Assembly: GCA_037724045.1 (NCBI GenBank)
Contig: JBBJOW010000011.1
Coordinates: 1 to 64,000 of the forward strand
DNA length: 64,000 nt
Source of the DNA: DATLGB01 sp037724045
GTDB lineage: Bacteria; Actinomycetota; Thermoleophilia; Solirubrobacterales; Solirubrobacteraceae
Direction: 5' to 3'
In this document: positions 37,839 to 47,414 of the stretch, piece after piece
How the letters are laid out: each line of letters starts with the position of its first letter
Numbering within the stretch: the first letter of the stretch is position 1
Position numbers and translations under genes: made by a program
Notes under the pieces: generated by a model
Database searches by the model: none
What the model was told of the DNA's origin: nothing
Seen by the model: the letters and a program-made list of their open reading frames with translations, nothing else

Positions 37839-39304
37839 GCGCGGGCGAACAACCCGCCGCGCCCTACCTGGATGCGCTCGTCGCCTACGGGTTCCGCGGC
37901 TCGACGCGCTTCCACGTCCCCGGCCACAAGGGCGGCCGCGGCGCCGACCCGGGCCTGGTGAACGCGATCGGGCTGGCGGCGCTGCAGCTCGACGTCCCCC
38001 AGGACATCGAGGGCATCGACCTCGGTCCGTCGCCGACGCCCTACGAGCGCGCGGAGCGGCTCGCCGCCGAGGCCCACGGCGCCGAGCGGACGTGGTTTCT
38101 GACCAACGGCGCCTCGCAGGGCAACCACGCGCTGTGCCTGGCGCTGACGGCGCTCGACGCGCCCGTCGTGGTGCAGCGCAACTCGCATTCATCGGTGATC
38201 GACGGGCTCGTGCTCTCCGGGGGGCGGCCGGGCTTCGTCGCGCCTGCGTACGACGACGAGCTGGGCATGGCCCACGGCGTCACCCCCGCCGGCCTCGAGG
38301 AGGCCCTCACCGCTTGCCCCGGCGCGCGCGCCGCGTTCGTCGTCTCCCCGACCTACTACGGCATGGCCGCCGACGTCGCCGGCCTCGCCGAGGTCGCCCA
38401 CGCGCACGACGTCCCGCTCGTCGTCGACCAGTCCTGGGGCCCGCACTTCGGCTTCCATCCGTCGATCCCGGAGAGTGCGGTACGGCTCGGTGCCGACGCG
38501 GTGCTGACCTCGACGCACAAGATCGTCGGCTCTCTGACCCAGTCGGCGATGCTGCACCTCGGGACGACCGGGCGAATCGACCCCGACGTCGTCAGCCGCT
38601 CCGTGCGCCTCGTGCGCTCCACGTCGCAGTCGGCGCTGCTGATGGGCTCGCTCGACGCCGCCCGGCGCCAGATGGCCGTCCACGGCGAGGCGCTGCTGAG
38701 CCGGACGCTGCGCGCCACCGTGCCGCTGCGCGAGGCGATCGACGCGATCCCCGGTTGCGCCGTGGTGGGGGAGGGGATGGTCGGCCGCGCGGGAGTCCAC
38801 GCCTGGGACCCGCTGCGGGTCGTCATCGACGTCCGCGGCACCGGCCGCACGGGGTACGAGGTCTACGCGGCGGTGCGCGAGGCCTACGACGCCCAGCTCG
38901 AGCTCGCCACGCACGCGACGGTCGTCCTCGTCCTCGGCGTGGCCCAGCCGACGGACGACCTCGAGCGCTTCGCCTATGACTTCGCGGAGGCCATCGGGCG
39001 GATCTCGGTCGCCGGGGAGGCCTCCGCCCTGTCGCGGTCGTCGTCGGCGCTGCACAACGAGGTGGCCATGTCCCCCCGCGAGGCCTTCCTCGGCCGGACG
39101 GAGGTGGTCGCCATCGAGGCGGCCGAGGGCCGGGTCTCCTCGGAGACCATCGCCGGCTACCCGCCGGGCATCCCGGCGCTGCTGCCCGGCGAGCGCGTGA
39201 CCCACGAGGCGATCGAGTACCTCCACGAGCTGGTCGCGGCGGGCGCGCGCCTGCACGGGGCGAGCGATCCCGGCTTGCGCTCGCTGTTCGTCGTCGCCGA
39301 GTAG
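37835..39304 (+). CDS. Orn/Lys/Arg decarboxylase-family PLP enzyme
   Basis: Fold-type I PLP enzyme of 489 residues in the basic amino acid decarboxylase class. It has the family opening FHVPGHKGGRG, the TNGASQGNHALCLAL cofactor region, the DQSWGPHFGFHPSIPESA block, and the PLP lysine in TSTHKIVGSLTQ (Lys229). It lacks the N-terminal wing domain of enteric inducible decarboxylases and so matches the shorter SpeA/YaaO-like forms. Substrate (Arg, Lys or Orn) is not decided by sequence. It overlaps prfB by ATGA. Confidence 0.93.
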   Translation: MSAGEQPAAPYLDALVAYGFRGSTRFHVPGHKGGRGADPGLVNAIGLAALQLDVPQDIEGIDLGPSPTPYERAERLAAEAHGAERTWFLTNGASQGNHALCLALTALDAPVVVQRNSHSSVIDGLVLSGGRPGFVAPAYDDELGMAHGVTPAGLEEALTACPGARAAFVVSPTYYGMAADVAGLAEVAHAHDVPLVVDQSWGPHFGFHPSIPESAVRLGADAVLTSTHKIVGSLTQSAMLHLGTTGRIDPDVVSRSVRLVRSTSQSALLMGSLDAARRQMAVHGEALLSRTLRATVPLREAIDAIPGCAVVGEGMVGRAGVHAWDPLRVVIDVRGTGRTGYEVYAAVREAYDAQLELATHATVVLVLGVAQPTDDLERFAYDFAEAIGRISVAGEASALSRSSSALHNEVAMSPREAFLGRTEVVAIEAAEGRVSSETIAGYPPGIPALLPGERVTHEAIEYLHELVAAGARLHGASDPGLRSLFVVAE

Positions 39305-39307
39305 CCC

Positions 39308-39364
39308 GTGGTACGGCGGCTTCTGACCGTCGTGCTCGCCGTGGCGTTCGCGTTCTTCGGCTGA
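39308..39364 (+). CDS. Possible 18-residue hydrophobic microprotein
   Basis: A GTG-started frame encodes 18 residues, two Arg then a hydrophobic stretch (VVRRLLTVVLAVAFAFFG), three bases after the decarboxylase stop and one base before the end of the convergent gene. It looks like a lone membrane anchor or the remnant of a signal peptide. Nothing but position and composition supports it. Confidence 0.2.
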   Translation: MVRRLLTVVLAVAFAFFG

Positions 39365-39365
39365 G

Positions 39366-39851
39366 TCAGCCGAGCGCGGCGGCGAGCAGCGGCATGCGGC
39401 CGGTCAGCTCGTAGAGGACGCCTTTGCCGCCCGCGACGTACGGGGCCGCGAACTCCAGGGGGATGGCGACGCCGAGGTAGCAGTCGCGCACTGGCCCGCC
39501 CGGCTCGGCCCACCCCGGCGTGGGGTCGATGGCGTGGCCCGCCGGGTCGACGCACCAGGCGTGGCGGTTCGGTTGGTCGGTCCAGCCGCGCGCCAGCGTG
39601 AAGCCCTCGTGATAGCGCAGCTGCGGGCGCTCGGAGGCGAGGGCGAACGCGTTCAGAAACGGCTGATGGCGCGTGCCCGGAGCGATGTCGGCCGGCCGCT
39701 CGACGGGCTTGAACGCGCGCCCGTGGGCGAGCACGAACGGGTGGACGTCGGTCTTGATGGGCTCCTGCGCCAGTGCGGTGCGAATCGTGCGCTCGGCCTC
39801 GTCGAGGTCGAGCTGGGCCCTGGGCTCCCGGAGCGGTCGGCGGCGTCTCAC
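39366..39851 (-). CDS. Conserved-looking hypothetical protein
   Basis: A 161-residue soluble protein of unknown function. The N-terminal 40 residues are helical and basic; the rest reads like a compact alpha/beta domain with NAFALASERPQLRYHEGFTL and HAWCVDPAGHAIDPTPGW, a pattern reminiscent of small uncharacterised proteins in actinobacteria and phages. No signal peptide or recognised catalytic motif is visible. The start is GTG 39851, divergent from nadC with a 25-base gap whose -10-like elements overlap at CTAG. Confidence 0.7.
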   Translation of the reverse strand: MRRRRPLREPRAQLDLDEAERTIRTALAQEPIKTDVHPFVLAHGRAFKPVERPADIAPGTRHQPFLNAFALASERPQLRYHEGFTLARGWTDQPNRHAWCVDPAGHAIDPTPGWAEPGGPVRDCYLGVAIPLEFAAPYVAGGKGVLYELTGRMPLLAAALG

Positions 39852-39864
39852 CGCCCGGCCACGC

Positions 39865-39870
39865 TAGAAC
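39865..39870 (+). promoter_or_regulatory. -10-like TAGAAC before nadC
   Basis: TAGAAC ends six bases before ATG 39877; its last base departs from TAnnnT. On the other strand TAGCGT lies nine bases before GTG 39851, sharing the CTAG core. Confidence 0.35.
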
Positions 39871-39876
39871 CAGCGC

Positions 39877-40740
39877 ATGCGCTACGACGACATGATGCGG
39901 CTCGTCGACGCCGCGCTGACCGAGGACGTCGGCACGGGCGACGTGACGACCGAGGCGACGGTGCCCGCGGACGCGCGCGGTGTCGCCACGATCACCCAGA
40001 AGGCGCCGGGGGTCATCAGCGGGCTCGACGTCGCCGAGGCGGTCTTCCGGCGGCTGGATGCCGACTGTGCGGTCGAGCGTGGGCCGGAAGGCGAGTGGCG
40101 CGAGTCGGGAGCGGTCGTCCTGCGTGTGCGCGGTGCGGCACGGGCGCTGTTGACCGCGGAGCGCACGGCGTTGAACTTCCTGCAGCGCCTGAGCGGGGTG
40201 GCGACCGTGACCGCGGGCGTGGTGGGCTCCGTCCGCGAGGCCGGCGGCGCAGCGACGATCCTCGACACCCGCAAGACCACCCCGGGCATGCGCGGCCTGG
40301 AGAAGGCGGCGGTCGTGCACGGCGGGGGGACCAACCACCGCGCCGGCCTTTACGACGCGATCCTGATCAAGGACAACCACGAGGCGCTCGGCGGCGGGGT
40401 CGCGGCGGCGGTGCATGCCGCGCGAGCGGCGCGGCCGGACCTCCCGGTCACGGTCGAGGTGCGCGATGACGCGGACATCGACGCGGCGCTCGAGGCCGGC
40501 GCCGACCGGCTCCTGCTCGACAACATGACGCCGGAGCGGGTGCGTGCCGCGGTGGCGCGCGTCGGCGGCCGCGCGCAGCTCGAGGCCAGCGGCGGCATCA
40601 ACCCGGAGACAGTTGTGGTCTATGCGACCATAAAGGGGCTAGACTTCGTCTCGCTGGGATGGCTGACGCACTCCGCGCCCGCCCTCGACCTCTCCCTTGC
40701 GTTGGAGGTAGCCCCCCATGACCCCGCTGCTGCAGCTTGA
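39877..40740 (+). CDS. nadC: Nicotinate-nucleotide diphosphorylase (carboxylating)
   Basis: Quinolinate phosphoribosyltransferase: quinolinate plus PRPP gives nicotinate mononucleotide, CO2 and pyrophosphate, in NAD synthesis; 287 residues. Conserved blocks include LTEDVGTGDVTTEA, ERTALNFLQRLSGVAT, DTRKTTPGMR (quinolinate-binding Arg and Lys), HGGGTNHRAGLYDAILIKDNH and LEASGGI. It overlaps nadA by 23 bases. No nadB (L-aspartate oxidase) is in the window, so the aspartate-oxidising step is encoded elsewhere or by another enzyme. Confidence 0.97.
   Translation: MRYDDMMRLVDAALTEDVGTGDVTTEATVPADARGVATITQKAPGVISGLDVAEAVFRRLDADCAVERGPEGEWRESGAVVLRVRGAARALLTAERTALNFLQRLSGVATVTAGVVGSVREAGGAATILDTRKTTPGMRGLEKAAVVHGGGTNHRAGLYDAILIKDNHEALGGGVAAAVHAARAARPDLPVTVEVRDDADIDAALEAGADRLLLDNMTPERVRAAVARVGGRAQLEASGGINPETVVVYATIKGLDFVSLGWLTHSAPALDLSLALEVAPHDPAAAA
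40704..40708 (+). promoter_or_regulatory. nadA ribosome binding site GGAGG
   Basis: GGAGG inside the nadC 3' end, nine bases before ATG 40718; it settles the nadA start despite the overlap. Confidence 0.7.
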
Positions 40741-41698
40741 GAACACGCTTCTGATGCAGGACGAGGTGCGCGCGCTCGCCCGCGAGCGCGGCGCCGTGAT
40801 CCTCGCCCACAACTACGAGCTCCCGGAGATCCAGTCCGTCGCCGACTACGTGGGGGACTCGCTCGGCCTCTCGCAGAAGGCGGCGAAGGCCGAGGAGGAG
40901 GTGATCGCGTTCTGCGGCGTGCACTTCATGGCGGAGACGGCGTCGATCCTCTCGCCCGACAAGACCGTGCTGCTGCCCGACCTCGGTGCCGGCTGCTCCC
41001 TTGCGGACTCGATCACCGCCGATCAGCTGCGCGCCTGGAAGGCGAAGTTCCCGGGGGCCGTGGTGGTCATGTACGTCAACACGACGGCCGAGGTCAAGGC
41101 GGAGACCGACTACTGCTGCACCTCGGCCAACGCGGTCGCGGTCGTCGAGCACATCTACCGCGAGCATGGCGAGGACACGGAGATCCTCTTCGGGCCCGAC
41201 ATGTTCCTCGGCGCGTTCGTGGAGAAGCAGGTCGGGCGCAAGATGCACGTCTGGGACGGCGAGTGCCATGTCCACGCCGGCATACGGCCCCGCGACATCA
41301 GCGCGATGCGCGCGGAGCATCCCGGCGCGGACTTCCTCATCCACCCGGAGTGCGGCTGCTCGACCTCGGTGATGGAGTACGTCGCCGCGGGTGACGTGGA
41401 CCCCGAGGGCGTCCACATGCTCTCCACGGGCGGGATGCTCGACTACGCGCGCAACGCGCCGGCCGGGTCGACCGCGATCGTGGCGACGGAGACCGGGATG
41501 CTGCACCCGCTGCAGATGGCCGCGCCCGACGTGAACTTCCTGCCCGCCAATCGCGCGGCGGTCTGCCAGTACATGAAGATGATCACCCTGCCCAAGCTGC
41601 GCGACGCTCTGCGCGACCTCTCACCGGAGGTCAAGGTGCCGGCGGACCTCGCCGCGCGCGCGCGGCTGCCCATCGAGCGGATGGTCGCGATCTCCTGA
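40718..41698 (+). CDS. nadA: Quinolinate synthase A (iron-sulfur)
   Basis: Condenses iminoaspartate with dihydroxyacetone phosphate to quinolinate, using a [4Fe-4S] cluster; 326 residues. The cluster cysteines fit Cys66 (AFCGVHFMAE), the 133/134 pair (DYCCTSANA; one is the ligand) and HPECGCST (Cys212/214; one is the ligand). The triple-layer motifs ILAHNYELPEIQ and VVMYVNTTAEVKAE are also present. It is translationally linked to nadC. The downstream spacer to the convergent sigma-factor gene is 68 bases. Confidence 0.97.
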   Translation: MTPLLQLENTLLMQDEVRALARERGAVILAHNYELPEIQSVADYVGDSLGLSQKAAKAEEEVIAFCGVHFMAETASILSPDKTVLLPDLGAGCSLADSITADQLRAWKAKFPGAVVVMYVNTTAEVKAETDYCCTSANAVAVVEHIYREHGEDTEILFGPDMFLGAFVEKQVGRKMHVWDGECHVHAGIRPRDISAMRAEHPGADFLIHPECGCSTSVMEYVAAGDVDPEGVHMLSTGGMLDYARNAPAGSTAIVATETGMLHPLQMAAPDVNFLPANRAAVCQYMKMITLPKLRDALRDLSPEVKVPADLAARARLPIERMVAIS

Positions 41699-41706
41699 GC
41701 GCGAGA

Positions 41707-41746
41707 CGGGGGACGGGGCCAATTGAGTAGACACGCCCCCCGGGGA
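41707..41746. terminator. GC-rich stem-loop between nadA and the sigma-factor gene
   Basis: The convergent spacer holds GGGGC (near 41716) and GCCCC (near 41736) around an AT-richer loop with CAATTGAG. It can act as a terminator in either direction. No T-tract is seen. Confidence 0.35.
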
Positions 41747-41766
41747 CGGATGTCACGCAGGCGGCG

Positions 41767-43029
<1,263 letters not shown>

Positions 43030-43065
43030 CGTAAGGGTGACACGCCTCGCGAGCCTCGCGTCACG

Positions 43066-43878
43066 CTACGACCCGAGCAGGTCGAGCGAGAGGTACTCGA
43101 GGACGCCTTCGAACGACTCGACCTCGGCGTCGGAGACGACGGCGCCGACGTCGATCGAGCAGCCGTTGAGTGCGGCGACGCGCGCCCGCGGCTCGTCCTC
43201 GAAGTCCTCGTCGGCGAACCCGTCCTCGGCAGCTGCGTCCTCGGTCTCGGACTCGAGCTCCGCGGCCTCGAGTTCTGCCTCGGTGAGCTCCTGTTCGTCG
43301 GAGTTCTCCTCGGCGGCCACCGAGCTCGCGCAGCGGACGTCGGTGAACTCGGTCAGCTTGGCACTCAGCGAGCCGCCGCGCAGGAGCGCGATGGTGACCG
43401 TCTCCGGGGTGGTCGCGGAGACGACGCCGGCGTTCTCGTCGCCGTCTTGGACGCCGTCGTCATCGGTGTCGGCGTTGCGCGGGTGCCAGCTCAGCAGGGA
43501 CTCGGAGCGGTTGACGACGCCGTCGGCGTCGGGGTCCTCGTCGGGGTCGGAGAGCCCGTCGCGGTCGGAGTCGGCCATGCGCGGGTTGGTCACCGCGAGC
43601 TGCTCGGTGCGGTTGGACACCTCGTCGGCGTCGCGGTCCTCGCGCCCGTCGAGGGTTCCGTCGCGGTCCGTGTCGGCCAGGCGCGGCTTCGTGCCCGCCT
43701 TCTTCTCGTAGCGGTTGTTGAGGCCGTCGTTGTCCCAGTCGGCCTTGGGCGCCTTGAGCTTCTTGGCCTTCTTGTGGTGCGACTGGGTCTTGGCAGGCGA
43801 GCGTTTGGCGTGGGCGGCCGCCGTGGGGAGGGCGGCGAGCAGCGTCAGCGCAGCAAGGAGGGCGAGGAGGCGGGACAT
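43066..43878 (-). CDS. Secreted protein with thrombospondin type 3 / calcium-binding repeats
   Basis: A 270-residue exported protein. The signal peptide is residues 1-24 (LLALLAALTLLAALPTAAAHA), followed by a Lys/His-rich stretch and four to five DxDxDGxxDxxE calcium-binding repeats (DWDNDGLNNRYE, DTDRDGTLDGRED, DSDRDGLSDPDED, DTDDDGVQDGDE). The C-terminal half is acidic, with a lone pair of Cys that may form a disulfide. No anchor is seen. It is in the same orientation as the sigma-factor gene with a 36-base gap and may be part of its regulon. Confidence 0.85.
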   Translation of the reverse strand: MSRLLALLAALTLLAALPTAAAHAKRSPAKTQSHHKKAKKLKAPKADWDNDGLNNRYEKKAGTKPRLADTDRDGTLDGREDRDADEVSNRTEQLAVTNPRMADSDRDGLSDPDEDPDADGVVNRSESLLSWHPRNADTDDDGVQDGDENAGVVSATTPETVTIALLRGGSLSAKLTEFTDVRCASSVAAEENSDEQELTEAELEAAELESETEDAAAEDGFADEDFEDEPRARVAALNGCSIDVGAVVSDAEVESFEGVLEYLSLDLLGS

Positions 43879-43936
43879 GACCGTGGTGTCGACGCCCTAC
43901 CGCCCATCACTGACCGATCACGGCAAAGGTGGACGA

Positions 43937-44287
43937 TCAGCGCGCGACCGGGCTGAGGTCCAGCCCGCGCCGCACCGCCCGCCGCAGCACCGGGAGGACA
44001 CGCACCTTGCGCTGGTACTCGGCCCGCGTGTAGCAGTGGATCTCCGCCCGGGCGCCCATCTCGTGCGCGTCCCACAGCGAGGCGGCCTGGTAGACGCGCT
44101 CAAGCCAGGGAATGCCGTCGAAGTGCTCGCTGACGAGCACGACCACGTATTCGGGCCCGCGCTCACGCTGCGCCGGCGCGCCGGCGGCGTCTTCGACCCG
44201 CGCACCGCCCAGCAGCGCCCGCTCCACGGGGAAGCGGTCGGCTACGCGGCGCACGTAGCGGTCCAGCTCACGCTGGTTGAGCTCCAT
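43937..44287 (-). CDS. Nucleotidyltransferase-like protein lacking the GS...DxD active site
   Basis: A 116-residue cytoplasmic protein. The C-terminal half (HFDGIPWLERVYQAASLWDA, EIHCYTRAEYQRK) resembles the conserved end of small nucleotidyltransferase-fold proteins. The region that should hold GSRARGDAxxDSDxD instead reads ALLGGARVEDAAGAP, and no catalytic Asp pair is seen. It may be a non-catalytic member or a different family with a similar core. It lies 21 bases downstream of the M16 protease gene on the same strand. Confidence 0.6.
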   Translation of the reverse strand: MELNQRELDRYVRRVADRFPVERALLGGARVEDAAGAPAQRERGPEYVVVLVSEHFDGIPWLERVYQAASLWDAHEMGARAEIHCYTRAEYQRKVRVLPVLRRAVRRGLDLSPVAR

Positions 44288-44308
44288 CCCTCAACAGATG
44301 ATGCCCGG

Positions 44309-45571
44309 TCAGGCGGCAGAAGCGAACTCGTCGGCCGTGTGCGGTCCGACGCACGCCACCGACAGCTCTTCCGAGACCCCGCGGGCGACCTCGAAGACCG
44401 CGTCGACCGTGACCGCGTCGAGCGCGGCGATGATCGCGTCCGGCTCCAGGTCACGACCGAAGACCACCTTCTGCGAGGCCGCGTGACGCGCGACCGCGTT
44501 GCTGTTCTCGAAGGACAGCACCATGCGCCCGGCGGAATAGGCGCGGGCTCGCTCGACCTCCTCCTCGCGCGGGCCGTCGGCGCGCAGCTCGTCGACGATC
44601 TCGCGCATGCGCCGGTAGGCCTCGACGCATTTGCCCGACTCGAGGCCGGCGGAGAGCTGCACGATGCCGACGTCGGCGAAGGCGTGGGCGAGCGCGTAGA
44701 CGGAATAGGCCAGACCGCGCTGCTCGCGGATCTCGTCGAAGAGCCGCGAGCCCATCGACCCGCCCAGCAGCGTGGAGTACACCGCCAGCGCGGCGCGCTG
44801 GTCGAGCGAGGTGACGTCGATCGACGGCCGGTAGCTCATGCGCAGGTGCGACTGGTTGGAGTCGCGCTCCTCCACGAGCGTCACCGGCGCGAGCGGCGTC
44901 GCGGGCTCGAACGAGCCGTTCGGAGAAATCGAGGGGAAGCGGCCGAAGGCGTCGGCGAGCACGTCGTCGGCGGGCAGGTGCTCGAGGTTGCCGACCAGGA
45001 ACGCGCCGGCGCGCGCCCCAGCCCACTGGCGCTCGCGGAAGGCGACGATCCCCTCGCGCGTGAATGAGCGCAGGTGCTCGGCGGGTCCCAGGACGGGGCG
45101 CCCGAGCGGGTGGTCGCCGAAGGCCGCGCGGTCGATCAGGTGCTCGGCCACGGCGGACGGGTTGTCATCGGCGCGCGCGATCTCCTGGATGACCACGCCG
45201 CGCTCGCGGTCGAGTTCCTCCGCGTCGATCTTCGGGCGGCCCACGAAGTCGGTCAGCAGGTCGATCACCTCGCCGACGACCTCCGCCCGGGAGGTCATGT
45301 GGAAGGCCACGATGTCGTGCGACGTGTACGCGTTCAGGACCGCGCCGATGCGCTCCGCGGTCTCGTTGACCTTGCGGTAGTCGTCGTACTTCTCCCCGCC
45401 CTTGAACACCAGGTGCTCGAGGAAGTGCGCCATCCCGTTCTCCTCCGCGCGCTCGGTGCGCGCGCCGGCGTCGAAGGCCACGAGGACGGTGACCGCACGC
45501 GTCCCGGGCAGCTCCACCCGGTGGATCGGCAGGCCGTTGGGCAGCGGGTCGGAGGTCACGACGGAGGGCAC
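44309..45571 (-). CDS. M16-family zinc metalloprotease (processing-peptidase-like)
   Basis: A 420-residue insulinase-family protein. The inverted zinc motif HFLEH (His49, Glu52, His53) with the downstream catalytic Glu in ELDRERGVVIQEIAR identifies an active N-terminal domain, and the second, inactive half (RQRGLAYSVYA) is also present, as in mitochondrial-processing-peptidase-like bacterial enzymes of this size. Cytoplasmic location is likely because no signal peptide is visible. GTG 45571 is six bases after a TAGATT hexamer on the minus strand. It is divergent from ftsE. Confidence 0.94.
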   Translation of the reverse strand: MPSVVTSDPLPNGLPIHRVELPGTRAVTVLVAFDAGARTERAEENGMAHFLEHLVFKGGEKYDDYRKVNETAERIGAVLNAYTSHDIVAFHMTSRAEVVGEVIDLLTDFVGRPKIDAEELDRERGVVIQEIARADDNPSAVAEHLIDRAAFGDHPLGRPVLGPAEHLRSFTREGIVAFRERQWAGARAGAFLVGNLEHLPADDVLADAFGRFPSISPNGSFEPATPLAPVTLVEERDSNQSHLRMSYRPSIDVTSLDQRAALAVYSTLLGGSMGSRLFDEIREQRGLAYSVYALAHAFADVGIVQLSAGLESGKCVEAYRRMREIVDELRADGPREEEVERARAYSAGRMVLSFENSNAVARHAASQKVVFGRDLEPDAIIAALDAVTVDAVFEVARGVSEELSVACVGPHTADEFASAA

Positions 45572-45577
45572 GACACG

Positions 45578-45583
45578 AATCTA
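45578..45583 (-). promoter_or_regulatory. -10 element TAGATT, likely leaderless promoter of the M16 protease
   Basis: On the minus strand TAGATT ends six bases before GTG 45571. Nearby GTTTGCAAAC (45604-45613) and TGCATGCA palindromes lie further out in the 102-base divergent gap. Confidence 0.5.
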
Positions 45584-45659
45584 GATCAATCATCTAAGTC
45601 GCGGTTTGCAAACGCCCTTGCATGCAGGCCAAATCGCAGGACTCCGGGAGGGCGCCGCG

Positions 45660-45665
45660 TAATCT
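45660..45665 (+). promoter_or_regulatory. -10 element TAATCT before ftsE
   Basis: TAATCT ends eight bases before ATG 45674, giving at most a one- or two-base leader. Confidence 0.45.
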
Positions 45666-45673
45666 CGGGAGTC

Positions 45674-46510
45674 ATGGCCGCCACTGAGCGACACGTCCGT
45701 ACGCGCCGGGTGCGCACCGAGCCTCCGGCGTCCCCGACGCCTCGTTCCGCGCTGGCCCGGGCCGAGGCGGCGGGCGCGGTGATCGACTTCGAGGACGTCG
45801 TCAAGCGCTATCCGAGCGGCGATCTGGGCCTCAACGGCGCGACCTTCGCCATCCATCCCGGCGAGTTCGTCTTCATCGTCGGCGCTTCGGGCTCGGGCAA
45901 GTCGACGCTCATGCGCCTGCTGATCAAGGAGGTCGAACCGACCACCGGGCGGATCCGCGTGGCGGGCCGCGACCTGTCGGAGGTCGGCCGCAAGCAGGTG
46001 CCGTACTACCGGCGCAACATCGGGATGGTCCACCAGGACTTCAAGCTGCTACCCAACCGCACGGTGGCCGACAACGTCGCCTACGCGCTGCAGGTCACGG
46101 GCGGTTCGCGCCGCGACGTGCGCGACAAGGTGCCCGACATCCTGCGTCTCACCGGCCTGTCGCTCAAGCTGCACTCCTATCCCGACCAGCTCTCCGGCGG
46201 CGAGCAGCAGCGTGTGTCCGTGGCACGCGCGTTCGTCAACCATCCGCCGTTGCTGCTGGCCGACGAGCCGACCGGCAACCTGGACCCCGACACCTCCGTC
46301 GGGATCATGCAGTTGCTGTACCGGATCAACAAGACCGGCACGACCGTGGTCGTCGTCACGCACGACGAGCAGATGGTCGACCGGATGCGCCGCCGCGTGA
46401 TCGAGCTCTCCAGGGGCAAGGTCATCCGCGACGAGCGCCGCGCCCGCTACACGGTCGAATCGACGACCGAGATGAGCGCCATCCTGCGCGGCGAGAGCGA
46501 CCCGATATGA
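45674..46510 (+). CDS. ftsE: Cell division ATP-binding protein FtsE
   Basis: ABC ATPase that with FtsX activates septal peptidoglycan hydrolases; 278 residues against about 230 usual. Walker A is GASGSGKST from residue 70, the Q-loop VHQDFKLLPNRTV is FtsE-like, the signature is LSGGEQQRVSVARAF and Walker B is LLLADEPTGNLDP. About 35 extra N-terminal residues (Arg/Pro/Thr-rich) precede the normal start; ATG 45674 is supported by the close -10. ATGA overlap couples it to ftsX. Confidence 0.96.
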   Translation: MAATERHVRTRRVRTEPPASPTPRSALARAEAAGAVIDFEDVVKRYPSGDLGLNGATFAIHPGEFVFIVGASGSGKSTLMRLLIKEVEPTTGRIRVAGRDLSEVGRKQVPYYRRNIGMVHQDFKLLPNRTVADNVAYALQVTGGSRRDVRDKVPDILRLTGLSLKLHSYPDQLSGGEQQRVSVARAFVNHPPLLLADEPTGNLDPDTSVGIMQLLYRINKTGTTVVVVTHDEQMVDRMRRRVIELSRGKVIRDERRARYTVESTTEMSAILRGESDPI

Positions 46511-47403
46511 GCTTCGGCTTCTTCGTCAAGGAGTCGCTGCGGTCCATGCGCCGCAACGCCGTCCCGTCGTTCGCGGCGATGGCAACCGTGCTGGTCACCG
46601 TGCTGGTGCTCGGCGTCTTCATCCCGATCGTCCAGGCCACGACCGGCGCCGCCAACGAGGTGCGCGGACGCGTCATCGCCGACGTCTACCTGACGACGGA
46701 CGCGACGGCGGCCGAGGTCTCCCGCGTGCGCACGCTCATCGAAGCCACGCCCAACGTCCAGACCGTCGAGTACATCTCCAAGCAGCAGGCCCTGGCCGAG
46801 CAGAAGCAGCGCAGCCCCGAGGCCTACGAGCTGCTGGGCTCCAATCCGCTGCCCGACACGCTGCGCATCACCCCCAACGATCCCGACAACATCGTCGATA
46901 TCCGCGACGCGCTGGCGCCGCTGGCACCGGCGGGCGGCGCGCGGGTCCCCGTCGACAAGGCGATCGACGAGATCCGCAACCGCGAGGACGACACCGGCAA
47001 GATCCTCACGCTCACGCGTGTCGTGAAGTACGCGGCCGCCGGTCTCGCAGGACTGCTCGCCATCGCCTCGATGCTGTTGATCGCCAACACGATCAAGCTG
47101 TCGCTGTTCTCCCGCCGCAGGGAGGTAGAGGTCATGAAGCTGGTCGGCGCGACGGACTGGTTCATCCGCTGGCCGTTCGTCCTCGAGGGGATCCTGCTCG
47201 GTGCGATGGGCGGCCTCGGCGCGATCGCGCTGCTCGGCGTGATCAAGATCGCCGTCGTGGATCCGCTGGCGAGCGACTTCACGCTGATCGCGACGCCGGA
47301 GACGATCAACTTCGGGCTGCTCGTGGTCGTGCTGCTCGGTGCCAGCATCGCGGTGTCGGCCCTGGGGTCGGGCCTGTCGCTGCGCCGCTTCCTGCGCGTG
47401 TAG
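46507..47403 (+). CDS. ftsX: Cell division protein FtsX
   Basis: Membrane partner of FtsE, 298 residues. The order is a cytoplasmic start (FFVKESLRSMRRN), first helix at about residues 20-42, an extracytoplasmic domain, then three helices with the FtsX core AANTIKLSLFSRRREVEVMKLVGATDWFIRWPFVLEG (shown in part by positions 195-235). It should transmit FtsE ATP hydrolysis to an extracellular hydrolase regulator. The last codon TAG is part of the -10-like element of the next gene. Confidence 0.95.
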   Translation: MSFGFFVKESLRSMRRNAVPSFAAMATVLVTVLVLGVFIPIVQATTGAANEVRGRVIADVYLTTDATAAEVSRVRTLIEATPNVQTVEYISKQQALAEQKQRSPEAYELLGSNPLPDTLRITPNDPDNIVDIRDALAPLAPAGGARVPVDKAIDEIRNREDDTGKILTLTRVVKYAAAGLAGLLAIASMLLIANTIKLSLFSRRREVEVMKLVGATDWFIRWPFVLEGILLGAMGGLGAIALLGVIKIAVVDPLASDFTLIATPETINFGLLVVVLLGASIAVSALGSGLSLRRFLRV

Positions 47404-47406
47404 ATT
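47401..47406 (+). promoter_or_regulatory. -10-like TAGATT after ftsX
   Basis: TAGATT begins with the ftsX stop codon and ends eight bases before GTG 47415. Confidence 0.35.
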
Positions 47407-47414
47407 CAACGCTC

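Noticed and set aside
41706..41760. GGGGACGG-like segments around CAATTGAG that recall REP elements associated with IS200-like transposases.
   Set aside because: Only one weak copy is present in the window and no transposase is encoded; a simple terminator explains it.
45604..45626. Palindromes GTTTGCAAAC and TGCATGCA between the M16 protease and ftsE as a candidate operator pair.
   Set aside because: They are short and unlike each other; kept only as a remark because no regulator or repeated motif supports them.
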